Part shown: positions 19,402 through 30,200 of the stretch, in pieces
Numbering within the stretch: position 1 is the first letter of the stretch
Layout: each line of letters starts with the position of its first letter
NCBI GenBank assembly: GCA_011947345.1
Contig: JAAVTG010000259.1
Span: 1-34,712 of the forward strand
Direction of reading: 5' to 3'
Length of the DNA stretch: 34,712 nucleotides
Origin: Phytophthora quininea
Lineage: Eukaryota > Oomycota > Peronosporomycetes > Peronosporales > Peronosporaceae
Notes under the pieces: model-generated
Seen by the model: the letters and a program-made list of their open reading frames with translations, nothing else
Databases searched by the model: none
What the model was told of the DNA's origin: nothing
Translations under genes and position numbers: made by a program

Positions 19402-21165
19402 TCAGTACGCCATGCGCTTCTTCCGCTCGATGGCGTCGTAGGTGTTCGACCAGATGCATTTGATGACTTCGTAGTCGTCGCTGGCGAATTTGGCGGCCAC
19501 AAAGCGCAGCGACGGAACCGTCAGCGAGAAGTAGTGTAGGTTGCCTGCATCAACACGAAAGCACATTCAGTTTGAGAATTCTGCGGGATCAAACCAAGAG
19601 AATACACACTCACCGTAGCCCTTGTAGATCTTGCATTTGATCGGAGAAATCTTGTGGTCGCGGCACAGTCGGAACGACTGGATCTGCGTGTGTACGCCTC
19701 GCTTCTCGTATAGAGCGATCACGCACTCGTGGTAAGCTGCTCGAGACACGAAAAGCTGGAGCACGTCCATCTTGGAGCCGCCGAACGCAAAGTATTTCGT
19801 CGTCCAAGTGGCATTCCCCGACGTCAGATTGCCGACGCTGAAGGTGCCGTCTAAACAAATTAAAAACAAATTAGTACGTCGTTGAAAGCAAACCAGAGCC
19901 GCAAAGGATCTTACTGGAAATTCTCGTCAGCACCGAGCCTTGAGTCGAATCCTTGGTCGCCGCTCCTCGCTTGAAGCGCATGCGGAGGGGCCGTGGAGCT
20001 GCCTTGATCAGGTCAAGTATCGCGATATAGCTGCTATTCGCTGTGCTTCGGCCGTTGATTGCCACTACCGTGCTGCCGACGGTCACACCGACGCGGTCAG
20101 CAGCTCCGTTCTCCACCACCAGCTTGACGACGGCGCTCTCCTTGCGCTGGTTGGCCTCGTTCCAAACGTCGACCCGCTCCATCAACACGCCGAGCTTCCG
20201 ACCGTTCTCAAAGCGGACGTCGTATTCATCTTTTCCGCATTCCTCAGGCAGGTCACTTTTCTCTGCGGACGGTGGGTTTGACGATCGTTCCTCACTCCCC
20301 GTCTTGTCGCCTTGCTGTCATCGTCGTCTAAATTGGCAAAGTTTCCCGTCATAAAGCCTTCCATGAAGAAATCGTCATTGCTGTTGCTCTGGGCGTCCTT
20401 GAGCGATACTTTGTTCGTCGACATTTTCGCCGAAGCCGCGGCAAAGCCATCGGACGAGAAGCCCAACTGGGAGCGCTGCTCTTCTTGAGTCGGTCGTTTG
20501 CCACCGAACGAGGAAAATCGGTCATTCGAACTCGACGCTGTCGGCGTGCTAGTCGAGGTTGTCTCCGGGAAATCAAACGGAGTGCGCGGTGTAGATCCTT
20601 TCGGGCTGAAAGGATCGAAGTCGACGATTGTCGACTTTAGGTCATGGCGTTGCGGATGCTGTGTGGGCATCATGGTCGGCTCAGCAGGTCGAATTGGCCC
20701 AGAGAGGTTGGGAGACGTGGCGAACGGGTCCGCAGGCTTCATGATGTTCTTGATGTTGTCGTACATGATAGGCTCGCCGCTATAGGAAGGCATGGGCATC
20801 AATGTACTGGTGTTAGTGTGGCTCGGACTCTGCGGGTACTGCGGTTGCATCATCATCATTGGGGCCGGCGCTGGCATGGTCTGCTGCTGCTGGTACGGGT
20901 TGAAGGTCGCGAACTGTTGGTTGCCGCCGAGGCCGCCAAAGGCCGGCGGTCCCTGTACGGTCATGAAGCTGGAGGTGTTCACACACATTTGCTGCGGAGG
21001 CATCATCATCTGGTTTCCACCGGCCATGGGGCTCGCCCCCGACCCGAAATTGTCGAACGGATTGGATATCGGCGCCGGTCTCGGAGCCGTGGCGAAAGCG
21101 TTCGCGCCATTGGACGGCGTACCGGGTTTCTGCATGGGGTTGAGCATTGAAAACGGATCGTTCAT
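19402..21165 (-). CDS. DPF/NPF-motif disordered protein with PDZ domain and C-terminal PH-like domain
   Basis: Exons (minus): 21165-19915, 19850-19614 and 19544-19402; introns of 64 and 69 bp with GT-AG ends; about 543 residues. The N-terminal 290 residues are disordered and rich in Pro, Met, Gln and Ser. They carry DPF/NPF peptides (MNDPFSMLNP, SNPFDNF, ADPFATS, DFDPFSP), which in clathrin adaptors bind AP-2 appendages and EH domains. The shared block KRPTQEEQRSQLGF follows. One base is missing near 20300. Then comes a PDZ domain (KLGVLMERVDVW, carboxylate-loop LGV, VENGAADRVGVTVGSTVVAI, about residues 305-395), and a C-terminal domain with alternating hydrophobic strands ending YDAIERKKRMAY-TGA, perhaps PH-like. 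It lies head-to-tail with a shorter paralog at 21480-22360. An endocytic role is an inference from motifs. Confidence 0.75.
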
Positions 21166-21479
21166 TATTGTTGGCGGAAGTCGGTCGAGCTTGGACGCTT
21201 GCACAATGCAGCAAGGGAGCGTGCTGGTGTTGTTTTCCAGAATGTTAGGGGATCACCAACACCGCTTCTTCCCAACAACCAGAAACTGCTACGTATATTT
21301 GGTGGAGTCTGCACGCAACGGATTCAAAGCAAAACGGACGTTGGTCGAACGTCAAATACTTGCCATCCTCACGACTCAAGCGACAACCAAGTCGTAGAGC
21401 AACGAGATCGATAAATGGAATTCAGAGAAGATTAAAAATGCTAGCTGCAGCGTCTCGTTCGAATCGCTCGCGCTTCGGC
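21166..21479. other. Spacer between the two DPF/NPF paralogs
   Basis: This 314-bp segment should hold the promoter of the PDZ-containing gene and the 3' end of its neighbour. I saw no clear initiator element. The bases just before the two paralog ATGs are alike (AATAATG preceded by an A/C-rich tract), consistent with their origin by duplication. Confidence 0.4.
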
Positions 21480-22360
21480 TTACCAGAAGATATCGTTGGT
21501 CGCCTGGGTGGTCGGGGCCGTCGGCGCAGGCGCGAAGCTGTCGTCCTTGGGAGACAGCAGGGCATTGCCGGACGCAAAGTCATCGACCGTCGGATCGCTC
21601 GTAATCGACGACGTCGAACCTCCCGCCACGGTCTTGAGCGAAATCTTGGGGGTGGTGGTGGTAGTCGCAAAGGCACCGGCGTTGAAGCCGAGATTTTTGC
21701 GAGCAGCTTCTTGGGTCGGGCGCTTGCCGTGAGCAAGTCGGCTAGCGAGAGCACTGGACTTGGCTCCCGAGGCAGGCGACGCTGGGGTAGCAGCAGGTGC
21801 ACCACCGCCACCGAGGAAGCTAAAGTCCAAGTCTGCCGGGGCCTGCGGAGCACCGAACGGGTTCTGGACTGGCTCGGGGGCTCGAGTGGCAGACTCGTTG
21901 AAAGCTGGGGTGCTTGAGGCCTTCAAGTCACCACCGAGACCCTCAAAAAGTCCATCGAGGCGTCGTCCACCACAGGCTTCTTCTCCATGAGCTTCTTGAT
22001 GCTGTCGTACATGACCGGCTGCTGCTGTTGCTGGCCGAACGGGTTCGGTGGGGTCATGCCGGGGCCCATTCCAGCGCCGGGGAATTGTCCACCCATCACG
22101 TTCATCCCGCCCATATTCATGTTCATGCCGCCGTTGAAAGCAGGAGCAGCCATGTTCATGTTCGTCATCCCCATGTTGCCTTGCGGCATTCCCATCCCCA
22201 TGTTCATCTGACCGTGGCGTGCCGACATTCCCATGTTCATTCCCATTCCCATGTTGACGTTCATCGGCGCCACCGGGGCGGGCACCGGAGCGTGGTGGGG
22301 CTGAGCGGCCGGGGTCTTGGTCGAAGCGATCGGGTTGAGGAAGTCGAACGGGTCGCTCAT
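21480..22360 (-). CDS. DPF/NPF-motif disordered protein, short paralog without PDZ, Met-rich
   Basis: It starts at ATG 22360 with MSDPFDFLNPI, nearly the same as MNDPFSMLNPM of the downstream gene, and ends DIFW-TAA. About 293 residues. A region at 22070-22270 is made of Met, Asn and Gly (NMGMGMNMGM type). It shares with its paralog the phrases PVMYDSIKKLM (PIMYDNIKNIM there) and GKRPTQEAARKNLGF. NPF peptides (PNPFGQQ, QNPFGAP) and the N-terminal DPF suggest binding of EH-domain or adaptor-appendage proteins. It stops where the PDZ domain begins in the paralog. One T is missing in a run of T at 21945-21949 (A on the plus strand), after which the frame resumes as EGLGGDLKASSTP. Oomycete-specific as far as I recognise. 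Confidence 0.75.
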
Positions 22361-22706
22361 TATTGCTGTGGTGTGGCTGGCGAGTTTGTTTGAAGCTGGA
22401 GAATCGAGAAGTGAGAAATTGAGTGCCAACACTGCCGGCCCCACCACCGCCGGGGTCCTAACAATAGGAGATCGGACCGAAAGTCCTCGGCGCAGAGGAA
22501 GTCCCCGCTTCTTAGCCAGCATCGCCTAAAATTGGAGGCACGAGTAAGACGGAGAGATGGTTGTGCGAACAAGACTTAATAACCTTACATGCCCTTCGAC
22601 CTCCCTAGTCCTCTGTTCATACGTTCTATGGTACCAACGAGGTTGGTGGGGAGTTGACCCACGCCTTGTCCGAGTGCGCGGCAACAACAATACTTGACTT
22701 GGTACT
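22361..22706. other. Promoter of the Met-rich paralog and 3' flank of the FYVE-like gene
   Basis: No further gene is seen. An initiator-like element lies at 22407-22424 (listed separately). Confidence 0.4.
22407..22424 (-). promoter_or_regulatory. Initiator-like element of the Met-rich paralog
   Basis: On the minus strand ACTCAATTTCTCACTTCT resembles the oomycete initiator core (CTCATT then pyrimidines then CA-TTT) with a few mismatches, 47 bp upstream of the ATG at 22360. The position is right for a short 5' leader. Confidence 0.3.
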
Positions 22707-24828
22707 TCAATCGTACTTCTCCGTAAACGGAGTGGGGAACGAGAGCTTCTCCGGGTTGTCGATCTCCGACGCCCGCTCGGACGCGGTGGTGGAGCCGCCC
22801 GTCCCTCGATACGACTTGCGCTGGTCCGTGGGTAGGCGGATCTCCATCTCGGCCACGCGCGTCATCGTCGTCGTCAGCAGCAGCATGGCCTCGTTGTACT
22901 GCTTCTCTTGGTCGGCCACGCGGGTCATGAGGATCTTGTTGCACTCCTCCAACGTGGCGATGCGGTTCTGCAGACCGGAGACATCCGCCGACTGCTTGTC
23001 GCTCTCGGTCAGACTCACCATCGTGTCACTGATCGCGGTGTTGTTGGAGCGGCCGTTGCTTCCCACACGGCTCGACCGCACCCCGACGCTGTTGGGCGTG
23101 CTGAAGCGCATGTTCATCTGCGGGCCGGGGACGTTCGACGGTCGGCCGCCGGCCATCGACTGCGTGGACTCGGACCGCGCCGCCCGGTTACCCATAAAAC
23201 TACCGAGCGCGCTGTTCGTGCGACTGGCAGCCGTGAACAGTACGTTGGGGCTGGAGCTAATTGTGTCGGTGTTTTCGATCACCGTCGAGGGAGCTGACAC
23301 GGTCGACGGCGGTGGCATCGACAAATTATTACGCAGGCTTGGGCCCTTCTTGTCGCTGGGAGGTCCCGATCCGGAGGCGTGGCTTCCTGACGCGCGCGCT
23401 ACCCGATTGCCGCCGGGGCGGTGTTATGAGCGGGCAACGTGTTTGACGACATGGGGCCGTTGCGGTAGATCCGGTAGCAGTCTCCGCACACCGACCGCTT
23501 CTTGGAGTAGTTAGGGAGCATGATCTTGCCGGCCACGTGCTTCTTGCAAAGATACGTGAAGCAGCCCTTGCACTGGTACTTCTTGCGGAACATGGAGAAC
23601 TTCTTGTAGCAGACGCCGCACACGCCGGCGTTGTGGTCGGGCTCATAGATAGGGCGGCTGAAGGCAGCCTCGTCGAACGCCACCGCCGCTCCCGCCTCGC
23701 GGGCGCTCTTGGACCGTGCGGGTCCCGACACGGGGGACTGCGCATCGGTGCGGGCATGGACGCCTGTGTCGGCAGCGACGTCGGGGATCGCCCCAACTGA
23801 TCCGACACCATCGCAGGCGCTGCCGCCGCCGCCGGCTTCTCGCTGTCAGCCTTTGCAGAAGGCGGGGGACTTTTCTTCGGCGCACATGACTGGGACTGCA
23901 CCAGCGCGCCGTCCACAAAGCTGAGCGACGTGATCATGCCCTGACTGCTCTCGAACAGGTTGCTGGTCGACGCTATCTCGGCGAACGAGTTGTTGATCGG
24001 GGCTGTGGACGGCAGCGACGCGTTGGGGCCGCTCATGGACGGCGGGTGCAGCATGCTCTCACGCAGCAGTTGGCTCTGCATCTCGATGTCGCGCTTGACA
24101 TCCTCGTAGTCGAAAGCTTCGTCGTCGTCCTCGCTCAGATCCAGATAGTCCTGCTCTGCGCGCTGCAGCATCTCCATGGCGCCCTGCGGGAGCTGCATCT
24201 CCCTCGCCAACTGGATCACCGTCTTGCCAGCGGGCGTCTCCTCCATCAGTGAGCTGGGTCGCGCCTCCGCCAGCAGCTTGAGCGTCTCCAGCGGGGCACG
24301 GGCCTTCACCGCGATGTGGATGGGCAAGTACTGCGCATTGTTCTTGGTGATGACCGCCTCGGGGAAGGCCGCCAGCAGCGCCCGCACCGCCTTGGGCGGG
24401 GTGTCGTCCTCGGTGCAGGCCCAGTGCAGCGGCAGCATGCCGTGGTGGTCTTTGTGGCGAGCCAGCTGCGGCTCGGACGCCACGCGCTCGATGAGCGTGG
24501 ACCACTTGCCCATCTCGGCCAGTCGGATGCCTTCCTTGTAGTGCGCGCGCGAGCTGCGATCGGCGCCCAGCGAGTCGGCCCGCATCGAGTGCCGCGTGTC
24601 CTGCTGCTGCTGTTTGGTGAGCGGCTTGTGCGGCTCGACGTCGCTGTCGGAGCAGCTGCTGGTGTCGGTGGGCACCGACTTCTTGAGCTGGGGGACGTGA
24701 CGGACGCCTCGGGCAGGGCCATGACTCGCAGCGGGACTACTTCTGGTTGTGGGGGCACTTGCTGGACTGGTCTCCGTCGTGCGCTCGTCGAGAGCGACCC
24801 CGAGCAAGTCGCCACGGCTCTGGAGCAT
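22707..24828 (-). CDS. Ankyrin-repeat, FYVE-like zinc-finger and coiled-coil protein
   Basis: Starts at ATG 24828 (MLQSRGDLLGVALDERTTET) and ends EKYD-TGA; about 707 residues once two one-base losses are allowed for. A disordered N-terminus with a Gln run leads to three or so ankyrin units (DHHGMLPLHWACTEDD, NNAQYLPIHIAVKARAPLET, GKTVIQLAREMQLPQ; roughly residues 115-235). An acidic stretch (DLSEDDDEAFDYED) and a Pro/Ala linker follow. A Zn finger of the FYVE type has CGVCYKKFS, RKKYQCKGC, YLCKKHV and SVCGDCYRIY; RKKYQCKGC replaces the usual R(R/K)HHCR lipid pocket. A C-terminal coiled coil begins at LQNRIATLEECNKI. The breaks fall in a C run (23732-23736) and a G run (23402-23404), so they look like homopolymer errors. 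Endosomal membrane binding is likely for the fold but uncertain because the pocket is altered. Confidence 0.82.
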
Positions 24829-25110
24829 TTCACGATGCGGCGATTTGCATTGCAGAGACTTTACGAAACAGTGGAGACCGCCTTTTGATGTGGCAGCCCT
24901 ACCGACGGGAGGCAATCGTGTGAGTCTCGCTGTCGCCCCGAGTGTTCGCACGATCCAAGGGCGTAGGAAGCGCTACACCACACAACAGCAGTGCCGGTGC
25001 CACCGCTGTCGATGCATTCTTAGCCACTTGCTGGAAAACATCAGGGACTGGGCGTGAAAGACAGCAGGTTGACCGTGGATCGGCGGGTCGTCTACGCTGA
25101 AGACACAGCA
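24829..25110. other. 5' region of the ankyrin/FYVE-like gene
   Basis: The ankyrin gene frame is open upstream to 24951, but only GTG is available there, so I keep ATG 24828. Another open minus-strand frame (24899-25213) overlaps the end of the small gene at 25111-25392 and has a hydrophobic run; it could be a continuation of that gene if a base is missing. Confidence 0.3.
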
Positions 25111-25392
25111 CTATAATATTTGCGCGAAAGTCGTGAACGACACGACTGCGATGCTTGTTGCCAAGTTGGCCACGACGAGAGGCAGTGTGGCAGCAGGTTG
25201 GCGCTGGTCCCACCCCTGATCGAGCGGCGCGATCGTCACGCTGCGAGCAATGAATTGCTTGGCGGAAACGTGCCCGGTGCCATAGAGCGCTGCCGTCAAC
25301 GGCCTCACGAGGCTATCCCGGTCGAGCTGACGTGAGTGCTTCGAACCGGAGGACGGTGGACCGCGCGGGTCGTTCGGCGATGGCGCCGACAT
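25111..25392 (-). CDS. Possible small protein with a C-terminal membrane helix, unidentified
   Basis: ATG 25392 opens a 93-residue frame. It has a Pro/Ser-rich start (MSAPSPNDPRGPPSSG), a basic middle, and a hydrophobic C-terminal run LPLVVANLATSIAVVSFTTF, which would suit a tail-anchored or mitochondrial-membrane protein. It fits the compact minus-strand spacing between the CBEL relic and the ankyrin gene. In another frame the next 100 bases also contain a hydrophobic segment (NASTAVAPALLLCGVAL), so a one-base error could hide a longer two-helix protein. I do not recognise the family, and a spurious frame remains possible. Confidence 0.35.
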   Translation of the reverse strand: MSAPSPNDPRGPPSSGSKHSRQLDRDSLVRPLTAALYGTGHVSAKQFIARSVTIAPLDQGWDQRQPAATLPLVVANLATSIAVVSFTTFAQIL

Positions 25393-25737
25393 CGCCTTCT
25401 GTTTTCATCCTCGTTAGCACGCCAAGCCTCCCCAAAGCCATTGCTACACGGTGCAAGATTGGCATTACGGCTGCTCGACAAGCGACGCGGCAAAGCTCAC
25501 GTCCGTGCTTTGCCGACTCGCTTGACTCACAGGCTTGAGTCCAGGTTGGTATTAGGTGATCCGCGGTGTTTCCCAATGGCCTAGCAGAACTCACGGAATA
25601 AGTTCTTCGATCGTAGAAATGCAACGGATTCACGCACACTTGCATTGCTGTGTCTGAAGCTGAAGCTGACGGGAAGGGAAAATGGACTGCACTGAAAGTT
25701 AGATGGAGAAAATGCACACGAAGAATCCCGCCCACGC
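25393..25737. other. 3' flank of the CBEL paralog, no gene recognised
   Basis: The frame of the CBEL relic runs on through part of this stretch because its stop codon is lost; no other coding signal is seen. Confidence 0.35.
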
Positions 25738-26305
25738 TTGTTGAGCTTTCCAGACACGAGGCCGACCTTCTTGCTCGCAGTCCTCGCCCTGCTCTTGAGG
25801 TAGCAGGTGTACAAGCAGGCTTGTTATCGTTGTCGGTGCTGTATGTGTACGCCTTGCAGCCGCTCGTATTGGCACAAGGCTCGCAGCACTGCGACGACTG
25901 GTTCACGAACACCTTCTTGATGTTGTTGCCGTAGAAGTCGGTGTCGGTCGCCGTGGCACGTTTCGATGGAGACGGCGCCTTCCTCAGCGATGAGCCTGAG
26001 AAAGTTTTCGTCACGAAGCCCGAGACGACCCCCACCGAAGGTTTTCTGGTTCGGACCCCTTCTTGAGGCAGCACACGGTGTTGCCCGGCTTGAAGCTACT
26101 ACCTTCGATGCCGACGTTCGGGAGTTATTGCAAGCACTTAGCAAAAGGTCTATGCACCGGTAGCAGCCCGAATTCCAGGGCTGGAATAGTGACTGGTCTG
26201 GCAACAGGTCACGCTGGCGGAATCCGAGCCGCATTTCGCGAAGCTTGGGGTGCTGCAACCGGTCGCAGCAGCGACAGTCGCGAAGGTGGCGACGCGAGCG
26301 GGCAT
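25738..26305 (-). pseudogene. Decayed CBEL-like paralog (CBM1 plus PAN/Apple)
   Basis: The minus strand starts at ATG 26305 with a shortened signal peptide (MPARVATFATVAAATG). A CBM1-like domain follows in two frames (CSTPSFAKCGSDSASVTCC, then QPWNSGCYRCI). The first PAN domain is reduced to a remnant (NVGIEGSSF, then CCLKKGS). A well-kept second PAN domain reads TDTDFYGNNIKKVFVNQSSQ, CCEPCANTSGCKAYTYSTDN, then CYLKS...KKVGLVSGKLN. Compared with the gene at 33613-34387, the second CBM1 and most of the first PAN domain are deleted, several frames are broken, and the stop after LN is replaced by AAG so the frame reads on. Its upstream region still resembles that of the intact gene, so the duplication included the promoter. 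Confidence 0.8.
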
Positions 26306-26345
26306 TGCAGTGAACGGTGGTGGGGTGGTTTGCTTGGTAGAAGGC

Positions 26346-26361
26346 GAAGTGAAAAATGAAC
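26346..26361 (-). promoter_or_regulatory. Initiator-like element of the CBEL paralog
   Basis: On the minus strand GTTCATTTTTCACTTC fits the oomycete initiator (GCTCATT, pyrimidines, CAWTTT) with three mismatches, 41 bp upstream of the relic's ATG. A related element precedes the intact CBEL gene. Confidence 0.4.
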
Positions 26362-26635
26362 AGGGGCGCTTGCTGCAAACTGGTGGAACCATCGAACACA
26401 GCAAATGCTTTGGTGTGGACGTTCTCGCCACCGTCTCGCGGACACGGATATCCTCTGGCTGCTTCAGAGACGAATTGTGCGTTTCCGCTCGGTGACTGTT
26501 TTGCCGAACAAAAATTGGAGTCAATTCTTCCGGTGGTGGCAAGTTGGGGAATGGAAGTGCTTATTACTACGGTCATAAAGACACCGTCGCCTACGCGAAC
26601 GGTGCCGCTCCTAAAGACTGCGCAAATACCCAAAG

Positions 26636-27226
26636 CTACGAGAGGCTCTGGCTGCGACTGATCTGGAATGCATCGTCGGCCTGCACCTGGTGCAGTTGGC
26701 AGTGGTTGCCCTTGCGGACGGACCGGTTGCAGTTATCGGCCTCACATCGACGGCCACCGCCATGCGAAATGCAATAACCATTGCCTCTATCTTTCTTCTT
26801 ACAGCCTTCCATGATGCAGCGGCGAATGCCGCCGTGCAGGTAGCACAGCCCAAGCCGTTGTGTGCCTTTCGTGCAGCCTGGGACGCGGCACTTCTTGCCA
26901 CCACCGTGAGCCCGGCACAGCCCGCCGCCTTGCGAGCTCTTGTCGCAGCCCGCAACTTGGCACCGGGCCCCGCCGCCGTGGGTCTTGCACCGGTTGTTGG
27001 ACTGGGCACGCCGGATACAGCCCTCAGCTATGCATTGCTTCGCGCGTCGAGTCCCTTTTGATTTGGTCGACGAGGTCGACGACAGCGACGAACACGTCGA
27101 AGCGTTAGAGACTGTGCGGGTCGTTGCCGGCGGCAACGGTAGCGACGGAACGAGGTGTGGCATAGGCTTGGCGAAGAGCTGCTGCATCCCCATGGGCGAC
27201 GGGACCGGGAGTAGGAAATTGAGCGG
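26636..27226 (-). pseudogene. WRKY19-like CCCH-repeat protein, C-terminal half (split by retrotransposon)
   Basis: Five consecutive 23-residue units of the pattern C-x4-C-x9-C-x2-H, each followed by HGG and a basic pair, for example CQVAGCDKSSQGGGLCRAH and CRVPGCTKGTQRLGLCYLH. These CCCH repeats are the zinc-knuckle-like array of 'WRKY19-like' proteins abundant in oomycetes; no WRKY DNA-binding domain is present. A Ser/Thr/basic linker (STKSKGTRRAKQC) precedes the array. In-frame ATGs exist at 27193 and 27187, but the frame is open further and continues across the target-site duplication: NPLNFLLPVPSP is coding-like. I read this as the 3' part of one gene whose 5' part lies at 31193-31693 beyond the inserted element. 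If expressed alone from 27193 it would give about 185 residues. Nuclear or nucleic-acid binding is plausible, not shown. Confidence 0.75.
27213..27226. repeat. Target-site duplication, left copy
   Basis: AGGAAATTGAGCGG, identical to 31171-31184. It marks the left (5') end of the retrotransposon. Confidence 0.9.
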
Positions 27227-30200
27227 ATTGTGGCGCCAGCAGAAGGATTTAAACACCTTGGAATCTATCAGGGTGGGTGTAACCAGTGGGAAGCTACGAT
27301 TGCGCCAGTGTGGTCTCGATTGCTTGCTGAAGCGCAGCGGGTACAGAGCATGCAGCTATCACAAGCTCAACTACGGTATATTGTGAATAGTGTTTGGATA
27401 CCTCGATTGCGGTATCGGTTGGTATTAGGAGGGGCTATTACAGTGGCTGGGATCGTGGATACATTCATCAGGCAGATTGCTCGGAACGTGCTACGTCTTC
27501 CGTATTCTACCCCGTTTTTTCTACTATGATCAACTCAACGGTCTGGGATTACTCAGCTGTGAGACTGATGCAAACAGCCATCGAGTACAGGAGGCGCTTC
27601 GGATACTGAATTCACCATGGATCCCGGTTTATCATGTGCTAGTAGAAAGGCTGGAAGCGTACCAAATAAATGCGGGGCTGCCGGACAATCCGCTATGCGC
27701 TCCTATCTGCCCGCCGGTGCAACTCACCAGCTGGGAAGCGCAGATAATTCGCTTCGCTGCGAAAATGGATCCTCCCCTTCAGTTTGCTTGCCAATGGATA
27801 CCACCGCCCGGAGTACGGCCGCATCGGAGTAACGATCGAACGCTGCTAGCAATAACGCCGTCAACACTGCGGAGTGCACTCGTGGCAGTTAACTGGAACA
27901 CTCCATTCAAACTTATCTATGTCGGGGACATTTGTACGACATACGGATCCCACCTGATAACAAAAGCTGAACTACTACGGAAGGGTCGCTGGTCGGAGTC
28001 AAAACTCGGTCGAGTGAATATACTTTATGAGCACTGGAAGGCGAGGTTGGTACTCGATGGCACCGTTACGTTGCATGACCCGGTAGGGTGTGAGCCGATC
28101 TCACGAGGTGTGGCTTCGTATCACATGCGGATTGGAGTCGGTGAGTGGATTGTGGCAGTGAAACTCGAAGAAAATGGGGCGACCATGCGTGTACGAAGCT
28201 ACGAGCTTGGCTATAGGGAAATAGGTGAAATTACTCGGCATCGACTCGGGATAGTAATTCCAATTCGATGGTGGTACGAACGGCCGCGAGGCAGTGATGT
28301 CTGGTACGAGCGGACACACAGGGCCGTGGTAGAAGAATTTGAAGCGGTGTGTGTGCCAGTTATACCTACTTATTTGCCGCGGTCTCGAACTCGCCGTGAC
28401 AGAATTATTTTGTGGACTACGACACAGATCGAAGGCGTTTCCGGCGTGAACAACATCAGCGTGCTCCAGGAAGCTTCAGCACGAAGTAGCCTAAGGTACT
28501 CAAGTACGCTGGCTACAGGAGAGCCGATTGAAGTTGCAACAGCGTGTACGGAATGTGGCAGGCACCGAGGTGAACGCTGGTGTCAGGTGTGCGGTAGATG
28601 GCACCATACGAACTGTGTGCCAGGAAATTGTAGCATACCAATCGGAAGTGGTACACTGTTAGATGTTAAACAGACCGCTAGCATGCAATATGCCTGGTGT
28701 GAAGGTGACAGGAACCTATCAGTTCAGGCAGGGGATGGAAGTGTTCTTGAGGCAAATTCAACCGGCACGAAAGGTAGTTGGGCATTCCAAATCCCGACGG
28801 GCTACACAGTCATGGGACAGCTTCGGATACACCGCCCGGACATCACGTCGACTAGATGTGAAGTCCATGCACTACTTGCGGGGTTGCAACTTTATGGAGA
28901 CGACGGTATCCAGATCTGCGACAACAAGAGCGCCATATCGATATTTGAGAGAGCACGCGCAATCTCTCAAGGACGAGAGCAGGATGTTAAATATCGAGAT
29001 ATACACCGCACGGAACTACGTTCACTGAGCAAGGCAATGAGGCCGGATGGGACAATGAAGGTGGTATGGGTTCAATCACATCGAGAAGGAGAATTTACGT
29101 CAGACACCCAACTTCGTAAGCGACGCCAAGCGCTCGCATGCGTTGACAGAGCGGCCTTGGAGTGCCATCAACGGGAAATGATGGCATCGTACGCCTCGTG
29201 GATCGTGTTTGACAAGGTCATGATTGTTGATGAGGAGGGTGCGCTGGTGCTAGGAAACACACTACGGTACTTAACAAAGCGAGTACATGGTGATCAGCGG
29301 CGTCGCTACATGCTTAAGCAAGCGCAAAGGGGAAGCCCGCCATGTGTTGACGGAAGACGAAATAGAAATGATCACAAAAGATAAGTGGACAGACAGTCTG
29401 CGCCATTTCTACTGGAGAGCGCGCGCCAATATCTTACACACCAACGCAGTCAAACACCGGTTTGATGAACGGTGGCCCGAAGAATGTACAATATGTGTGG
29501 ACGAAGCTATCGATACTCAAGATCATCGATTTGGCCTCGACGATACTGGTTGCAGAGATTTAGCCAAGCTGACGCAGAGATTGAATGCCACGTTTGGTAA
29601 GATAGATTCTAACAGCTGGTTGCCGGATCAACACATCTTGCTCCCCGGAATCGCACATTCAATTGGGGTGGATGCGGGCTTGGAGGCCCGCGAGGCGTGG
29701 ACACCTGCAGCTCAGACACGACACTCTTGGAGGATAATGGTGCCGGTGGGATCACTGCTCTGGGCCAATGCTCAATGGCTGGACTGGTTGGGTGATGTGG
29801 CACAATTATGTTGTGACACGAGGTTTATCACCTTACTCGAGAATGAGATCGTTCCGATAGTGAGACGAAAATGGCGGTGTATGATTCCTGTATACTTGGT
29901 TGAGGTGGTAAGACAACTGCATCCCGTTGTTGGGTTCTACGCTGCATTCCTTCCGCAATGGACACCAGGATGGGCAGCAGCCACCTTTCACCACCGGTTT
30001 GCATATGATCAGTTCCCAGGGTTAGCACATCTCAACGCTCCAACGGAGGTTCACGTGTGGTGGTTGGATGACGTCTATCAGCCACATTCGGAAGAGTGGT
30101 GGAGATGTTGGCAAAGATTATACGAATCGCGACTTATGTCGTCCAGTCCGGTGTTTTGGGTCGCTACGAGCTTTGGCTCCGAGGGCCACCGATGGATTGA

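Noticed and set aside
21987..22211. Hydrophobic Met/Pro/Phe plus-strand frame that looks membrane-like
   Set aside because: It is the complement of the Met/Asn/Gly repeats of the minus-strand gene, not an independent gene.
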